Shown here one piece after another: positions 36,069 to 45,077 of a DNA stretch of 64,000 bases (within the stretch, counting starts at the first letter, position 1; every line of letters starts with the position of its first letter). A program made the position numbers and the translations under genes. The notes below the pieces were generated by a model. It saw only the letters and a program-made list of their open reading frames with translations. It made no database searches and was not told the DNA's origin. The stretch spans positions 1-64,000 of the forward strand of contig NC_013204.1 of NCBI RefSeq assembly GCF_000024265.1, read 5' to 3'. The stretch is from Eggerthella lenta DSM 2243. GTDB lineage: Bacteria > Actinomycetota > Coriobacteriia > Coriobacteriales > Eggerthellaceae.

Positions 36069-38371
36069 AGCGGTCCTATCTCGAGCATATCAAGATCGTC
36101 AGCTTCGGCGCGTTCTCAAACAAAGCGGTGGGTCCGTTCGCCCCGCACCTCAACGTGGTGTACGGGCCGAACGAAGCCGGCAAGACCACGCTCGCGTCGT
36201 TCGTGGGCGGCGTGCTGTTCGGCTGGGAAGAAGCGCGCGGCAGCCGCAACACCTACAAGCCTGCGAATGCGGAGCGATCTGGATCGCTGTTCTTCGCCCA
36301 GCGCGACGCGTCCTCCGGCGTTTCGTCCGCGCCGTCGGATGCGCCCGCCCTCGCCGCCCCGGACGGGCGCGTCGCCGCCGTCGAAGCCGACGGTTCCCTC
36401 GCGGCGTCAGCTGCGCCGCTTCCCACGCCTGAACCCTCTCGCGCGCCCGAGCTCGAGCTCTCGCGCGTGCGCAACAGCGACGGCTTGCAAGGCGACGCAT
36501 CCCTCGTGGCCGACATCGACAAAGAGACATTTCAGACGATGTTCTCCCTGACCAGCGACGAGCTGCGGACGCTGCGCAACACCACCGACGTTACGGCTAA
36601 GCTGCTCACCGCCGGTTCGGGAACGGGCGCTTCGCCCGCTCACGCGCTGGCCACCGTGCAGGAAAAGCTGGCTGAGTACACTTCGCGCGCCGCCGGCGTC
36701 GAGCACTCCATCGCCAACCTCACGACGCAGGAGAACGAGCTGCGCGCCAAGATGACGGCCGCCGCCGAGGAGGCCGAGCGCTTCAAGCGGCAGGATAAGG
36801 AGTTCCGCGAGCTGGAACCCCAGCGCAACGAGCTTCTGGCGCGCCTCGATGCTCTGAACACGTCTATCGAGACGCTGACCGTCCAACGCTCGAACATCGA
36901 GAAGCTGGATCACGAGATAGACTCGCTGACCGACCAGGTAGCGTCGCTGTGCGACGAGGAGGACGTGCTGGTCACAACCCATTGCGCCGCCGACCGCAGC
37001 GTGTCTGAGCTGGTTGAGCTGCCAGCGTCGGAAGAGCGCGCCCTGCGCGACCAGATCGACTCGCTGGCGGTCGACGAGGCGAAATGCGAGCACGCCGTCG
37101 ATCTGGCGCAGGACAACTTCGCAACGTCGAAGGCCGCTTACGAGGCGCTGCTGGAAACCGACGACGAACGCGCCCAACGCGAACGCGCTCGCCGCCAGCG
37201 CAGCGTGCAGGTGGGGCTGTCCATCGCGCTGCCGCTCATGTTCGTGTGCACGGGCTTGCCCCTGTTCATTCACGGCCGCGAGATCACCAGCTTGTCGTTC
37301 ACGGCGCTCGGCATCGGTCTGGTGGTGTTCGCCATCATGCTGGCGCTGGCCGCGATGGTGATGCTGTTTCGCCCCAACAAGGAAGAGGACGCGAAGGAAG
37401 CGCGCAAGCAGGACGCCCAGTGGGTGATGCTGCAAGACAAGAAGAAGCTGGAAGCGTGCCTGGAAAGCCAGGCAGCGTTCAGGAACCGCGCCCGTGCCCA
37501 GCTGGACGCCGCGGGCTTGGCCGAGGCGCAGGGATCGCTGCGCCGATCGCGTACGCTGCTGGACGAGGCGAAGGACGCGCGCGCCGAGAACAACCTGTTC
37601 CAGCAGCGGTTGCAGGCGCTCGTGTCGCGCCGCAGCGCGCTGGAGGAGAGCCTGGCCAGCGCGAAGCGCCAACGCCGCCGCCTGTACGAGCGAATCGACC
37701 TGCGCGCCGAGCGCACCCTCGACGCCGTCGACGAGGCTATCGCGCAGAAGTCGCAGCAGCGCATGGGGCTCATGGAGGCCAGCGAAGGCCTCAACCGCCG
37801 TTACGGCGAGCTCAAGCAGGAGCTTTCCCATGCCCAGCACCTGCGCGACTTCGACGAGTACAAGCTGCTGTACCAGCAGATCCGCACGCGCCAGGACGAG
37901 AGCGCGCAGGACTACGCGCGCCTGCTGCTGGCGCGCCGCATGCTGGAAAGCGCCATCGCCACTTGGGAGAGCAAGAGCCAGCCGGAGGTGTATCGTCAGG
38001 CCAGCCGCCTGTTGTCGTTGATGACGGACGGCCGCTGGACGAAGGTGAGCCTCACCGCCGAGGGCCGCTTGCAGGTGACCGACGCGGTGAAGACCACGCG
38101 CGATCCCGGCCATCTGTCGCTGGGCACGTGCCAGCAGCTGTACCTCGCGCTGCGCATCGCCCTGCTGATGACCGCCGACAACGTGGGTCGCGCCGTGCCC
38201 ATCCTGGCCGACGACATCCTCGTGAACTTCGACACGTCCCGACGTGCGGGCGCCGCCCGCGCGTTGGCCGAGCTCGCCCGTATGCGCCAGGTGATCCTGT
38301 TCACCTGCCATGAGGAAGTGGTGGAGGCGTTGCGGGAGGCGGACCCGACCTTGAACGAGGTCGAACTGTAG
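36065..38371 (+). CDS. SbcC/Rad50-like ATPase with membrane hairpin (YhaN family)
   Basis: An SMC-like ATPase split by coiled coils. N-terminal Walker A is YGPNEAGKTTLASF (near residue 35). C-terminal signature region HLSLGTCQQLYLALRIALL and Walker B PILADDILVNFD. Two hydrophobic segments (about 381-401 and 412-435) interrupt the coiled coil, as in YhaN, and suggest membrane anchoring. A low-complexity Ala/Pro/Ser insert (about residues 80-140) is unusual. It is coupled to the nuclease gene. Probably part of a DNA-end processing complex. Confidence 0.85.
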   Translation: MKRSYLEHIKIVSFGAFSNKAVGPFAPHLNVVYGPNEAGKTTLASFVGGVLFGWEEARGSRNTYKPANAERSGSLFFAQRDASSGVSSAPSDAPALAAPDGRVAAVEADGSLAASAAPLPTPEPSRAPELELSRVRNSDGLQGDASLVADIDKETFQTMFSLTSDELRTLRNTTDVTAKLLTAGSGTGASPAHALATVQEKLAEYTSRAAGVEHSIANLTTQENELRAKMTAAAEEAERFKRQDKEFRELEPQRNELLARLDALNTSIETLTVQRSNIEKLDHEIDSLTDQVASLCDEEDVLVTTHCAADRSVSELVELPASEERALRDQIDSLAVDEAKCEHAVDLAQDNFATSKAAYEALLETDDERAQRERARRQRSVQVGLSIALPLMFVCTGLPLFIHGREITSLSFTALGIGLVVFAIMLALAAMVMLFRPNKEEDAKEARKQDAQWVMLQDKKKLEACLESQAAFRNRARAQLDAAGLAEAQGSLRRSRTLLDEAKDARAENNLFQQRLQALVSRRSALEESLASAKRQRRRLYERIDLRAERTLDAVDEAIAQKSQQRMGLMEASEGLNRRYGELKQELSHAQHLRDFDEYKLLYQQIRTRQDESAQDYARLLLARRMLESAIATWESKSQPEVYRQASRLLSLMTDGRWTKVSLTAEGRLQVTDAVKTTRDPGHLSLGTCQQLYLALRIALLMTADNVGRAVPILADDILVNFDTSRRAGAARALAELARMRQVILFTCHEEVVEALREADPTLNEVEL

Positions 38372-38529
38372 TCTGCACGCGCCTGGATTGCGTTCTCCTT
38401 GCGCGCAACCTGTTCTCGCCTGGATTCTTCTCTCGTTGCTTCCTGTTCTCTTCCCCGTCCGACTCGAGCGCTTTTCAATTTGTCGAGAGTTCACTCCCGG
38501 CGCAGCCGCTATTGTCGCGCCCGTCGAGA

Positions 38530-38545
38530 TGTTTCACGTGAAACA
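38530..38545. promoter_or_regulatory. parS site (exact)
   Basis: Exact TGTTTCACGTGAAACA in the 310-bp gap after the yhaN-like gene. The gap holds no gene; a run of ten G residues (38566-38575) follows. Confidence 0.93.
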
Positions 38546-38565
38546 TCCCGGGCGCTTTGGGATGC

Positions 38566-38575
38566 GGGGGGGGGG
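38566..38575. repeat. Poly-G tract (10 G)
   Basis: Ten consecutive G residues in intergenic DNA, about 100 bp from the 3' end of the XRE regulator gene. A second run of eight G lies at 39072-39079, before the AraC-type gene. Confidence 0.8.
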
Positions 38576-38681
38576 TCGGCTTTTCCAATTTGCCGTGTTT
38601 GCAGAGCTTCGCGCAAAACGACTCGGAGTTTTCGCTGTTCTTCGAGCACCGTAGGAGGGGCGCGGAAACTCGCCGGTTGCG

Positions 38682-38939
38682 TTAGTCGGTTTTGCTGGAA
38701 GTCCCGTCTCTCTTCTCCGCTTCCTCAGCTTGTGCGATGAGCTCGCTCAATGGGACGCCCAGCCCTTCGGATATGCGATACATGACATCCAAGGTCGGAT
38801 TTGCGTCTCCGGATTCGATCCTCCTCAGCGTGAGTCGGTTGATGCCCACCATAAGGGACAGGCGTTCTTTCGTGAGGTTGCACACCGCGCGCTGCATCCT
38901 CACCGCTTCGCCGAATCCTGATTTGTACTTCTCATTCAT
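38682..38939 (-). CDS. XRE-family helix-turn-helix regulator
   Basis: 85 aa: a single Cro/CI-type HTH (about residues 10-65: FGEAVRMQRAVCNLTKERLS, RRIESGDANPTLDVMYRI) plus a short charged tail. The start at ATG 38939 (MNEKYKSGF) is chosen because the HTH begins there; upstream in-frame codons translate the AT-rich promoter. Divergent from the AraC-type gene, with palindromes between them. It probably represses itself and perhaps the neighbouring transporter cluster. Confidence 0.82.
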   Translation of the reverse strand: MNEKYKSGFGEAVRMQRAVCNLTKERLSLMVGINRLTLRRIESGDANPTLDVMYRISEGLGVPLSELIAQAEEAEKRDGTSSKTD

Positions 38940-38965
38940 GAGGACAGGGTATTGCGATCTCTTTC

Positions 38966-39019
38966 CCAAAACGGTTACTATAGTTATCGTTTTGGATACT
39001 TTTATAACCATTTTGGTTA
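38966..39019. promoter_or_regulatory. Palindromic operators between XRE and AraC genes
   Basis: CCAAAACG (38966-38973) is inverted at CGTTTTGG (38988-38995), with ACTATAGT between them as a -10 candidate. A second palindrome, TAACCATTTTGGTTA, lies at 39005-39019. The region is AT-rich and likely bound by the XRE protein. Confidence 0.55.
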
Positions 39020-39109
39020 GAAAAGTAAGGAAACGCTGAGCGGCTGACGTTTTCGCCGTCGGCTGGCGCATGGGGGGGGTGCCGTCTTCGTCGCCGGAAA
39101 GGGGGACGG

Positions 39110-39901
39110 GTGAATCTGAGATCGTTCTGCTCGCGTGCAGGTCTGGGTTATCAAGAGTTGATCGTTGACGACTCCTTGATCAACAAAGTGTACGAGATAA
39201 CGTTTTCGCCAGCAGCGCGGTCCTCCACGTTGGGTATACCCGACGGCTGTGTCGACGTGCAATTCTTGGGAAGCGGTGCGCAAGAGGAGTGTTTCGTTGC
39301 AGGAAGCCTTCTCAAAGGCCATAGAAGCGATTCTTCTTGTTATGAGCGTTGTTTTGGTATTAAGTTCATGCCGGGACCCAAATGTTGTTTCTCTAAGCTC
39401 GATGCACAGGCGCTATTTAATCGAAGAATCGAAGCGTCGGCGTATGTGGATATCGATGTTCTAAGGGATATCGTTCATCTCTCGCTGCCTTTTGAGGAGC
39501 GCGCTCGGTTGGCGGCGTCTCATTTCGCCGCAAGCAGTCACTCGGAGCTTTTCTGCGAGTCGGACTCACTGGTATCTTTTATAACGAAGGTCATCTTGGA
39601 CAGGGTTGGGGTGGTGCGTGTGGAAGACGTGGTCGAGCGCACGGGTTACAGTCATACCTATGTTTCCAAGAGGTTCAAAGAAGCGGTTGGCTGCACCATG
39701 AAGACGTACGCCAGCATCATTCGCACTCAGAATGCCATCAGGTTTCTCTCTGACAGTCGATATAGGGGTGTGACCGGACTCGATATCGGGACCGGTTTGG
39801 GGTATTACGATCAATCGCATTTCGATCGGGAATTTAAAAAGTACACGACGCTCGTCCCTGGCGATATTCGTGCCGGCCGCTCGACGGTTTTGTTTCATTG
39901 A
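39110..39901 (+). CDS. AraC-family transcriptional regulator
   Basis: 263 aa. The C-terminal about 100 residues hold two AraC helix-turn-helix motifs (VEDVVERTGYSHTYVSKRFK and DIGTGLGYYDQSHFDREFKK). The N-terminal domain is of the DUF6597 type (AARSSTLGIPDGCVDVQFLG, RCFGIKFMPG), found in many AraC regulators that sense small molecules. The start is GTG at 39110 after GGAAAGGGGGACGG. It precedes the transporter/amidohydrolase cluster and probably activates it. Confidence 0.85.
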   Translation: MNLRSFCSRAGLGYQELIVDDSLINKVYEITFSPAARSSTLGIPDGCVDVQFLGSGAQEECFVAGSLLKGHRSDSSCYERCFGIKFMPGPKCCFSKLDAQALFNRRIEASAYVDIDVLRDIVHLSLPFEERARLAASHFAASSHSELFCESDSLVSFITKVILDRVGVVRVEDVVERTGYSHTYVSKRFKEAVGCTMKTYASIIRTQNAIRFLSDSRYRGVTGLDIGTGLGYYDQSHFDREFKKYTTLVPGDIRAGRSTVLFH

Positions 39902-40069
39902 CCTTCGACAGCTTTTTAATGGCGAGTGTGAAAATATACAAGCTTTCGGTTGCCGATTTGTAAAGAATGAGTGCGCACGCGAACCGAATCCGCGTTTCCG
40001 ATCCCGAGGGGCCCTGATCGGGGAGGCGAGGCGGTTCGTGTTCCGCATCGTCTTTATAAGGAGGTTTTC

Positions 40070-40990
40070 ATGACACCGGAAATGTGGGGGATTTTCCTGC
40101 AGATCGTCATCCTGCTCGCGTTCGGTTACTTTTTCACGAAGAAGAAGATTCTCACGTCGGACATCAAGAACGGTCTTTCCACTCTGTTGTTGAAATTGGT
40201 TCTACCCATCAGCATCTTGGGTTCGTCACAGATCGCCTATGATGCCTCTACCCTCAGCGGTTTCGGTATCACTCTGGTCATATCGTTCGTATTCTACTTT
40301 GTGTTCCTGTTTATTTTGCGTATGGTGGCAAAGAGGCTTCCTTTGAAGGACAACGCCGACCGTGTTTTCCCGTTGCTGTGTGTGTTCGGAAACGTTGGTT
40401 TCATCGGGATTCCCTTGTCCACGCAATTCTTCGGGCCTACAGGTTTGATGTACGCCTTCTCGCTTAATGTGGCTTTTAACATCGCCCTGTTTAGCTACGG
40501 TTTGATGATCCTGTCGGGCGAGAGCAAGGTAAGCGTGAAGTCGGTCCTAACCGACCCGTGCTTGATCTGCACGGTGGTCATGCTGGCGTTGTACGTCGCT
40601 CCCTTCCGTTTTCCTTCCTTCGTCGGCACCGCTTTTACTATGACCGGCAACATGATGACTCCGCTGGCTATGCTCATTATTGGTCACGAGATCGCCAACA
40701 TGAAGGTGCTTGATTTGATAAAAGACGGCTGGGCGTACGTCGTCTCCCTCCTGCGTTTGCTGGTAATTCCTACTATCGTGTGCGTTATCTTCATGTTCCT
40801 GCCTGTGGATCACGAGGTTTTGAAGGTTCTCGTTTTTCTTTTGGCTATGCCGTGCGGAACTTTGAACGTGATCCTGTCGCAGCAGTATGGAACTAACCCC
40901 CAGTTCGCTTCGCGTGCCACAACGCAGACCATGATCCTGTTCTTGATTACCGTTCCCATCATGCTCGTCATCATCAATACCTTGTTGTAA
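40070..40990 (+). CDS. AEC-family transporter (auxin efflux carrier type), copy 1
   Basis: 306 aa with about 10 membrane segments in two repeats: FLQIVILLAFGYFFTKKKIL at the start and the conserved AMPCGTLNVILSQQYG and RATTQTMILFLITVPIM near the end. The AEC family moves organic acids, malate or amino-acid-like compounds. The start is ATG at 40070 with AAGGAGG. It is a close paralogue of the gene at 44000. The amidohydrolase gene follows 57 bp downstream. Confidence 0.88.
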   Translation: MTPEMWGIFLQIVILLAFGYFFTKKKILTSDIKNGLSTLLLKLVLPISILGSSQIAYDASTLSGFGITLVISFVFYFVFLFILRMVAKRLPLKDNADRVFPLLCVFGNVGFIGIPLSTQFFGPTGLMYAFSLNVAFNIALFSYGLMILSGESKVSVKSVLTDPCLICTVVMLALYVAPFRFPSFVGTAFTMTGNMMTPLAMLIIGHEIANMKVLDLIKDGWAYVVSLLRLLVIPTIVCVIFMFLPVDHEVLKVLVFLLAMPCGTLNVILSQQYGTNPQFASRATTQTMILFLITVPIMLVIINTLL

Positions 40991-41047
40991 GCGTGCACCG
41001 TCCAGTTCGACAGCGCATGAAAACGAAGCTAGGATAGGAGTTGAGCT

Positions 41048-42631
41048 ATGAAGATCGATCGCGTGTATTACAACGGCGTCATTCGAACCATGGTGTCCGA
41101 AGGTGATACAGTGGAGGCGCTGGCCGTTCATAACGGAACCATTGTGGCCGCCGGTACGAGCAAGGAGATGCGTGCAATTGACGCGTGCGAGTACGTTGAC
41201 CTGCAGGGAAGAAGCGTGCTTCCCGGTTTCGCTGACACCCATATGCACCTATTCCATGATTGCATGGGCCGTATTACGCCGAACCTAAGCGGGTGCCATA
41301 GCATTCCAGAAATCTTGAGCCTTCTCGAACAGCGAAAGGAAAGCATCAAACCTGGTCAGTGGCTTACTGCCGAGAACATGCACCTCGAGTTCTTGAAAGA
41401 GGGGCGTTTTCCGAACTGTGATGAGCTCGACAGCGTTTCTTCTGAAATTCCTATTTGCATCGGCAGTTTCTGCCACCATGTTCATGTGTTGAACTCTGCG
41501 GCACTGGCGCTAGCGGGTATCGATGCGTCTTTTCAGCCGATGGTGGCTGATCATGTGGGCCGATTCGATGACGGTCGTCCGGACGGCGTCGTACGCGAAG
41601 TGGTGTATCCCGAGCATGTTGATCCTGTCATACCCCGCATGAGCTTGCAGGAATGCGTCGATGCGGTTCACGAGCATTTGCAGTATTGCTCTTCACTTGG
41701 ACTTACCCAGCTCGAGGTGAATCAGGAGGACGGACCCTTCGGTGCCCGTCTTTATACCGAGATGCGTCGTCAGAAGGGGCTGCCTTGCCACCTTACGCTG
41801 AATTGGTATCCCGAGTATCCCAATGTCCGCGGTTTGGTGACGGGATTCGGAGATGATGATTTGAAACTAGGCGCCATCAAGATGCTTACCGACGGCGGCA
41901 TCGGATCGGCCGGTGCGCTCATGCTCGAGGATTACGAGAATCCGGTAGGGACTCGAGGCGAGTGCAACTACACGCAGGAAGAGTTGGACGAGCTGGTGAA
42001 AACCGCCTACGACGCTGGTCATGACGTTTCGATTCATGCTATCGGCGACGCGGCGAACGATATGGTGCTCACTGCGTTCGAGCGCGCCTACGATCCTGCA
42101 GTGGGCGACGCGCGCCGCTTCTACTTCGTTCATGCCACGTTGGTGTCCAACACTTTCATCGAGCGTGCGGCCAAGATTCCCTGTGTAATAGCCATCCAGC
42201 CGGTGTGGCTTGAGAACTTCGTGAATTTCGGCGAGCTGCGCTTGGGTAAGGAACGCGCGAACCGTCTGTTCCAGATCAAGGACATGATGGATGCCGGACT
42301 CATCGTGGCTGGCGGAACCGATGCGCCGGTGTGCACAGTGAATCCCTTCTACGGCGTCGAATGTGCGGTCACCCGCCAGGCCGTCGGTCGCGACGACGTG
42401 ACTCTCGGTGCTGATCAGGCGATCTCTGTGTACCAGGCGGTGGAGATGGTGACGAAGAACGCCGCCTACTGGTGCAGCGAGGAGCATCGCAAGGGCACGC
42501 TTGAGGTGGGCAAGCTGGCCGACTTTATCGTGCTCGATCGCGACATCTTCGCTATCGATCCGAAACTGATCCATGAGACGCAGGTGCAGTTGACCGTGTT
42601 GAACGGCGACGTGGTGTTCGAGCGCGCGTAG
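41048..42631 (+). CDS. Amidohydrolase family 3 (YtcJ-like)
   Basis: Cytoplasmic metal-dependent hydrolase of 527 aa. Motifs fit the amidohydrolase barrel: GFADTHMHLF (HxH), AIKMLTDGGIGSAGALML, SIHAIGDAAND and FVHATLV (His ligands), GGTDAPV (Asp). The family hydrolyses amides, N-acyl amino acids or related bonds; the substrate cannot be read from sequence. It lies between an AEC transporter and an ArgJ-like gene, which points to uptake and breakdown of an acylated amino acid or similar. ATG at 41048 after AGGAGTTGAGCT. Confidence 0.88.
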   Translation: MKIDRVYYNGVIRTMVSEGDTVEALAVHNGTIVAAGTSKEMRAIDACEYVDLQGRSVLPGFADTHMHLFHDCMGRITPNLSGCHSIPEILSLLEQRKESIKPGQWLTAENMHLEFLKEGRFPNCDELDSVSSEIPICIGSFCHHVHVLNSAALALAGIDASFQPMVADHVGRFDDGRPDGVVREVVYPEHVDPVIPRMSLQECVDAVHEHLQYCSSLGLTQLEVNQEDGPFGARLYTEMRRQKGLPCHLTLNWYPEYPNVRGLVTGFGDDDLKLGAIKMLTDGGIGSAGALMLEDYENPVGTRGECNYTQEELDELVKTAYDAGHDVSIHAIGDAANDMVLTAFERAYDPAVGDARRFYFVHATLVSNTFIERAAKIPCVIAIQPVWLENFVNFGELRLGKERANRLFQIKDMMDAGLIVAGGTDAPVCTVNPFYGVECAVTRQAVGRDDVTLGADQAISVYQAVEMVTKNAAYWCSEEHRKGTLEVGKLADFIVLDRDIFAIDPKLIHETQVQLTVLNGDVVFERA

Positions 42632-42667
42632 CGCAATCTATTCGAGGGTGCGGAAGGAGCGGAGAAG

Positions 42668-43894
42668 ATGAGACGGCCGAGGGCGGTGCGGCATCCTGAG
42701 ATGCCGAGCCTTGCGACGATCGACGAGGGAGGCGTGACTTCCGCCCTCGGCTTCACGGCTTCGGGCGTGCATGCGGGCTTCTACGAGGGTAACGACCGCC
42801 TCGACTGCGCGCTGGTGTCGGCTGACGTACCCTGCCCCTGCGCGGCGCTGTTCACGCGCAACGCGTTCAGCGCCGCGCCTGTGGACGTGTCGCGGGACCA
42901 TCTTCGCCGCGTCTCGTTCGGATTCGTGCGTGCCGTGCTGATCAACTCGGGCAACGCCAACGCGCTGACCGGCGAGAACGGCCTCGAGGTGGCGCGGCGC
43001 TCGGCAAGCCTCGCGTCGGGAGAGCTGGGTTGCCGGGAAGGCGAGGTGCTGGTGGCTTCCACGGGAATCATGGGCTCGCGCCCTCCCGTCGAGCCGTTCG
43101 AGCGCGGTGTTCCGCTTGCGTGCAGGCGGGCGGCGCGCGACGGCGGCCACGATGCGGCGCGCGCCATCCTGACCTCCGGCGCGCACCCGAAGGAAGCTGC
43201 CGTTTCGTACCGCAGCACCGATGCTGCGTACCGGGGCTGCACGTTCACCGTAGGCGGCATGGCGAAAGGCCCCGAGATGCTGTTGGTGCTGACCACTGAC
43301 GCGCCGCTTTCTCCTGCGCTGGCATACCGGGCGCTTGAGAAGTCGGCTTCCGCAAGCTTCAACAAGGTGATTGTCGATGCCGGCTCGTCCACGAACGATA
43401 GCTGCTTCCTGCTTGCCAGCGGCTATGGCGCGAAGCCGGGAAAGCCCATTCGCGAGGGCACCCAGGCGTTTCGCGAGTTCTCCGAGGCCTTGAAAGAGGT
43501 GAGCGGCCGCCTCGCGCGTTGCATAGCGTCTGACGAGCAATGTGTATCGTGCCTGATCACCGTGCATGTCGTCGGAGCCTTCGACGAGGCCGACGCCGAC
43601 CGGGTGGCGCGCTCGGTCGCCCATTCGCTGGTGGTTCGGTCCACCGTTGCCGGACGTCATGCGAACTGGTCGCATATCGTCTCTTCGATCGGGTACGCCG
43701 ACGCGCTGTTCATGAGAGAGCGCGTGTCGGTGGATGTCATGGGCGTTCCTGTGCTGAGACGCGGAGCGCTATGCCCCTTCGACGAGCAACGGCTGCTGCG
43801 CGAAGCGGGCGATCGGGAGATCGTTATCCGCGTGGACCTTGGGGCGGGCGGTGCGCAAACGACGTACTGGACTGGCGATCTGCCGCCGGGCTAG
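42668..43894 (+). CDS. ArgJ-like protein lacking the autocleavage threonine
   Basis: 408 aa, clearly homologous to ArgJ (ornithine acetyltransferase/N-acetylglutamate synthase): NSGNANALTGENG, VASTGIMG, TVGGMAKG, FNKVIVDAGSSTNDSCFLLASG. In typical ArgJ the MAKG block continues through an about eight-residue stretch ending in Ala-Thr, where the precursor cuts itself and Thr becomes the nucleophile. Here the sequence goes directly from MAKGPE to MLLVLTTDA (about 43252-43299), so that segment is missing. It is therefore unlikely to be a working ArgJ. No other arg genes are adjacent. The gene is in the amidohydrolase/AEC cluster, with GGAAGGAG upstream of ATG 42668. Confidence 0.85.
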   Translation: MRRPRAVRHPEMPSLATIDEGGVTSALGFTASGVHAGFYEGNDRLDCALVSADVPCPCAALFTRNAFSAAPVDVSRDHLRRVSFGFVRAVLINSGNANALTGENGLEVARRSASLASGELGCREGEVLVASTGIMGSRPPVEPFERGVPLACRRAARDGGHDAARAILTSGAHPKEAAVSYRSTDAAYRGCTFTVGGMAKGPEMLLVLTTDAPLSPALAYRALEKSASASFNKVIVDAGSSTNDSCFLLASGYGAKPGKPIREGTQAFREFSEALKEVSGRLARCIASDEQCVSCLITVHVVGAFDEADADRVARSVAHSLVVRSTVAGRHANWSHIVSSIGYADALFMRERVSVDVMGVPVLRRGALCPFDEQRLLREAGDREIVIRVDLGAGGAQTTYWTGDLPPG

Positions 43895-43999
43895 GCGTCC
43901 GGACGACGGGATGCGGGCCGTGCGAAGACCGTGCGGTTCGCGGCGCGGCGTCGCGGACGGCGCACGCGCGAATCGACGGCGCGATGGAAGGTGATTTCG

Positions 44000-44923
44000 G
44001 TGACGGTCGAAATGGTGGAAATTTTCCTTCAGATTCTGATCCTGTTGGCGTTCGGCTTCTTGTTCTCCAAGCGCGGCATCATCACGGAGTCGATGAAGAA
44101 CGGCTTGTCGACCTTGCTCTTGAAGGCCGTGTTGCCGCTGGTCATCCTGTCGTCGTCCCAGGTTGCTTTCGATGGATCGGTGCTGCAGGGGTTCGTGGTC
44201 ACCATGGCGGTGTCGTTGGTCTTCTACGTGGTGGTTGTCGGCGGCTTGGGGCTTGTCCGGAAGCGCATTCCCATCCCTGACGGCGGCAACCGCATCTTCG
44301 TGCTTTTGTGCGCATACGGCAACGACGGGTTCATCGGCATCCCGTTGGCCATGCAATTCTTCGGCTCGTCCGGCATGTTGTACGCCATCGCGGCGAACAT
44401 CGTGTTCAACATCACCCTTTTCAGCTTCGGCATCGCGGTTTTGCAGGACAAGGCGAAGCCCGATATCAAGGGCATTCTGCTGAACCCTTGTCTGATCTGC
44501 ACCGTCGTCGCGCTTGTGCTGTACGCGCTTCCGTTCAGGTTCCCGACCCCCATCGCGGACGCGTTCAATATGGCCGGTTCTATGATGACGCCGCTGGCCA
44601 TGTTCATAATCGGCTACGAAATGTCGCGCATGAAGCTGTCGGATGTGGTGAGAGACAAATGGGCGTACATCGTTTCCTTCATGCGCCTGCTGGCCTTGCC
44701 CGCTCTGGCTGCGGTCGTCCTCTCGTTCGTGCCCGGGATCGACCCGCTGGTGGCTTCGGTCAGCGTCTTCCTGCTTGCCATGCCGTGCGGCACGCTCAAC
44801 GTCATTCTGTCCCAGCAATACGGTGCGAACCCGAAGTTCGCCGCCCGGGCCACGACGCAAAGCATGTTCCTGTTCCTGCTCACCGTGCCTCTTATCCTGA
44901 TCCTGGTGAAGGTGCTGTTCTGA
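44000..44923 (+). CDS. AEC-family transporter, copy 2
   Basis: 307 aa, about 10 membrane segments. It is alignable end to end with the copy at 40070 (MTVEMVEIFLQ vs MTPEMWGIFLQ; AMPCGTLNVILSQQYG identical). That alignment and the site GGAAGGTGAT fix the start at GTG 44000 rather than an upstream ATG-like codon. It is the last gene of the cluster. Two paralogues flanking the enzymes suggest uptake of substrate and export of product, or two related substrates. Confidence 0.88.
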   Translation: MTVEMVEIFLQILILLAFGFLFSKRGIITESMKNGLSTLLLKAVLPLVILSSSQVAFDGSVLQGFVVTMAVSLVFYVVVVGGLGLVRKRIPIPDGGNRIFVLLCAYGNDGFIGIPLAMQFFGSSGMLYAIAANIVFNITLFSFGIAVLQDKAKPDIKGILLNPCLICTVVALVLYALPFRFPTPIADAFNMAGSMMTPLAMFIIGYEMSRMKLSDVVRDKWAYIVSFMRLLALPALAAVVLSFVPGIDPLVASVSVFLLAMPCGTLNVILSQQYGANPKFAARATTQSMFLFLLTVPLILILVKVLF

Positions 44924-44971
44924 CTGATGGGGCGGCTCTTCCCGCGCGCCGAGCCTTCTCTCGGCTCGAAT

Positions 44972-44987
44972 TGTTTCACGTGAAACA
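44972..44987. promoter_or_regulatory. parS site (exact), first unit of tandem array
   Basis: Exact TGTTTCACGTGAAACA. Units 2-4 follow at 45007 (TGTTTCCCGTGACACA, two mismatches), 45042 (TGCTCTTCGTGGGACA, heavily decayed) and 45078. Confidence 0.93.
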
Positions 44988-45006
44988 TTTGAGGTCCGAC
45001 GCGGAT

Positions 45007-45022
45007 TGTTTCCCGTGACACA
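45007..45022. promoter_or_regulatory. Decayed parS (two mismatches)
   Basis: TGTTTCCCGTGACACA, exactly 35 bp after the first unit. Probably weakened or non-functional. Confidence 0.5.
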
Positions 45023-45077
45023 ATCCGGGCGCGACACGAGATGCTCTTCGTGGGACATTCGAGGTTGCGATGTGGGA

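Noticed and set aside
42668-43894. Annotation as functional ArgJ (arginine biosynthesis)
   Set aside because: The autocleavage segment with the catalytic Thr is missing and no other arg genes are adjacent.
45041-45057. Third unit of the tandem parS array as a functional site
   Set aside because: TGCTCTTCGTGGGACA has about six mismatches to the consensus; only its regular spacing links it to the array.
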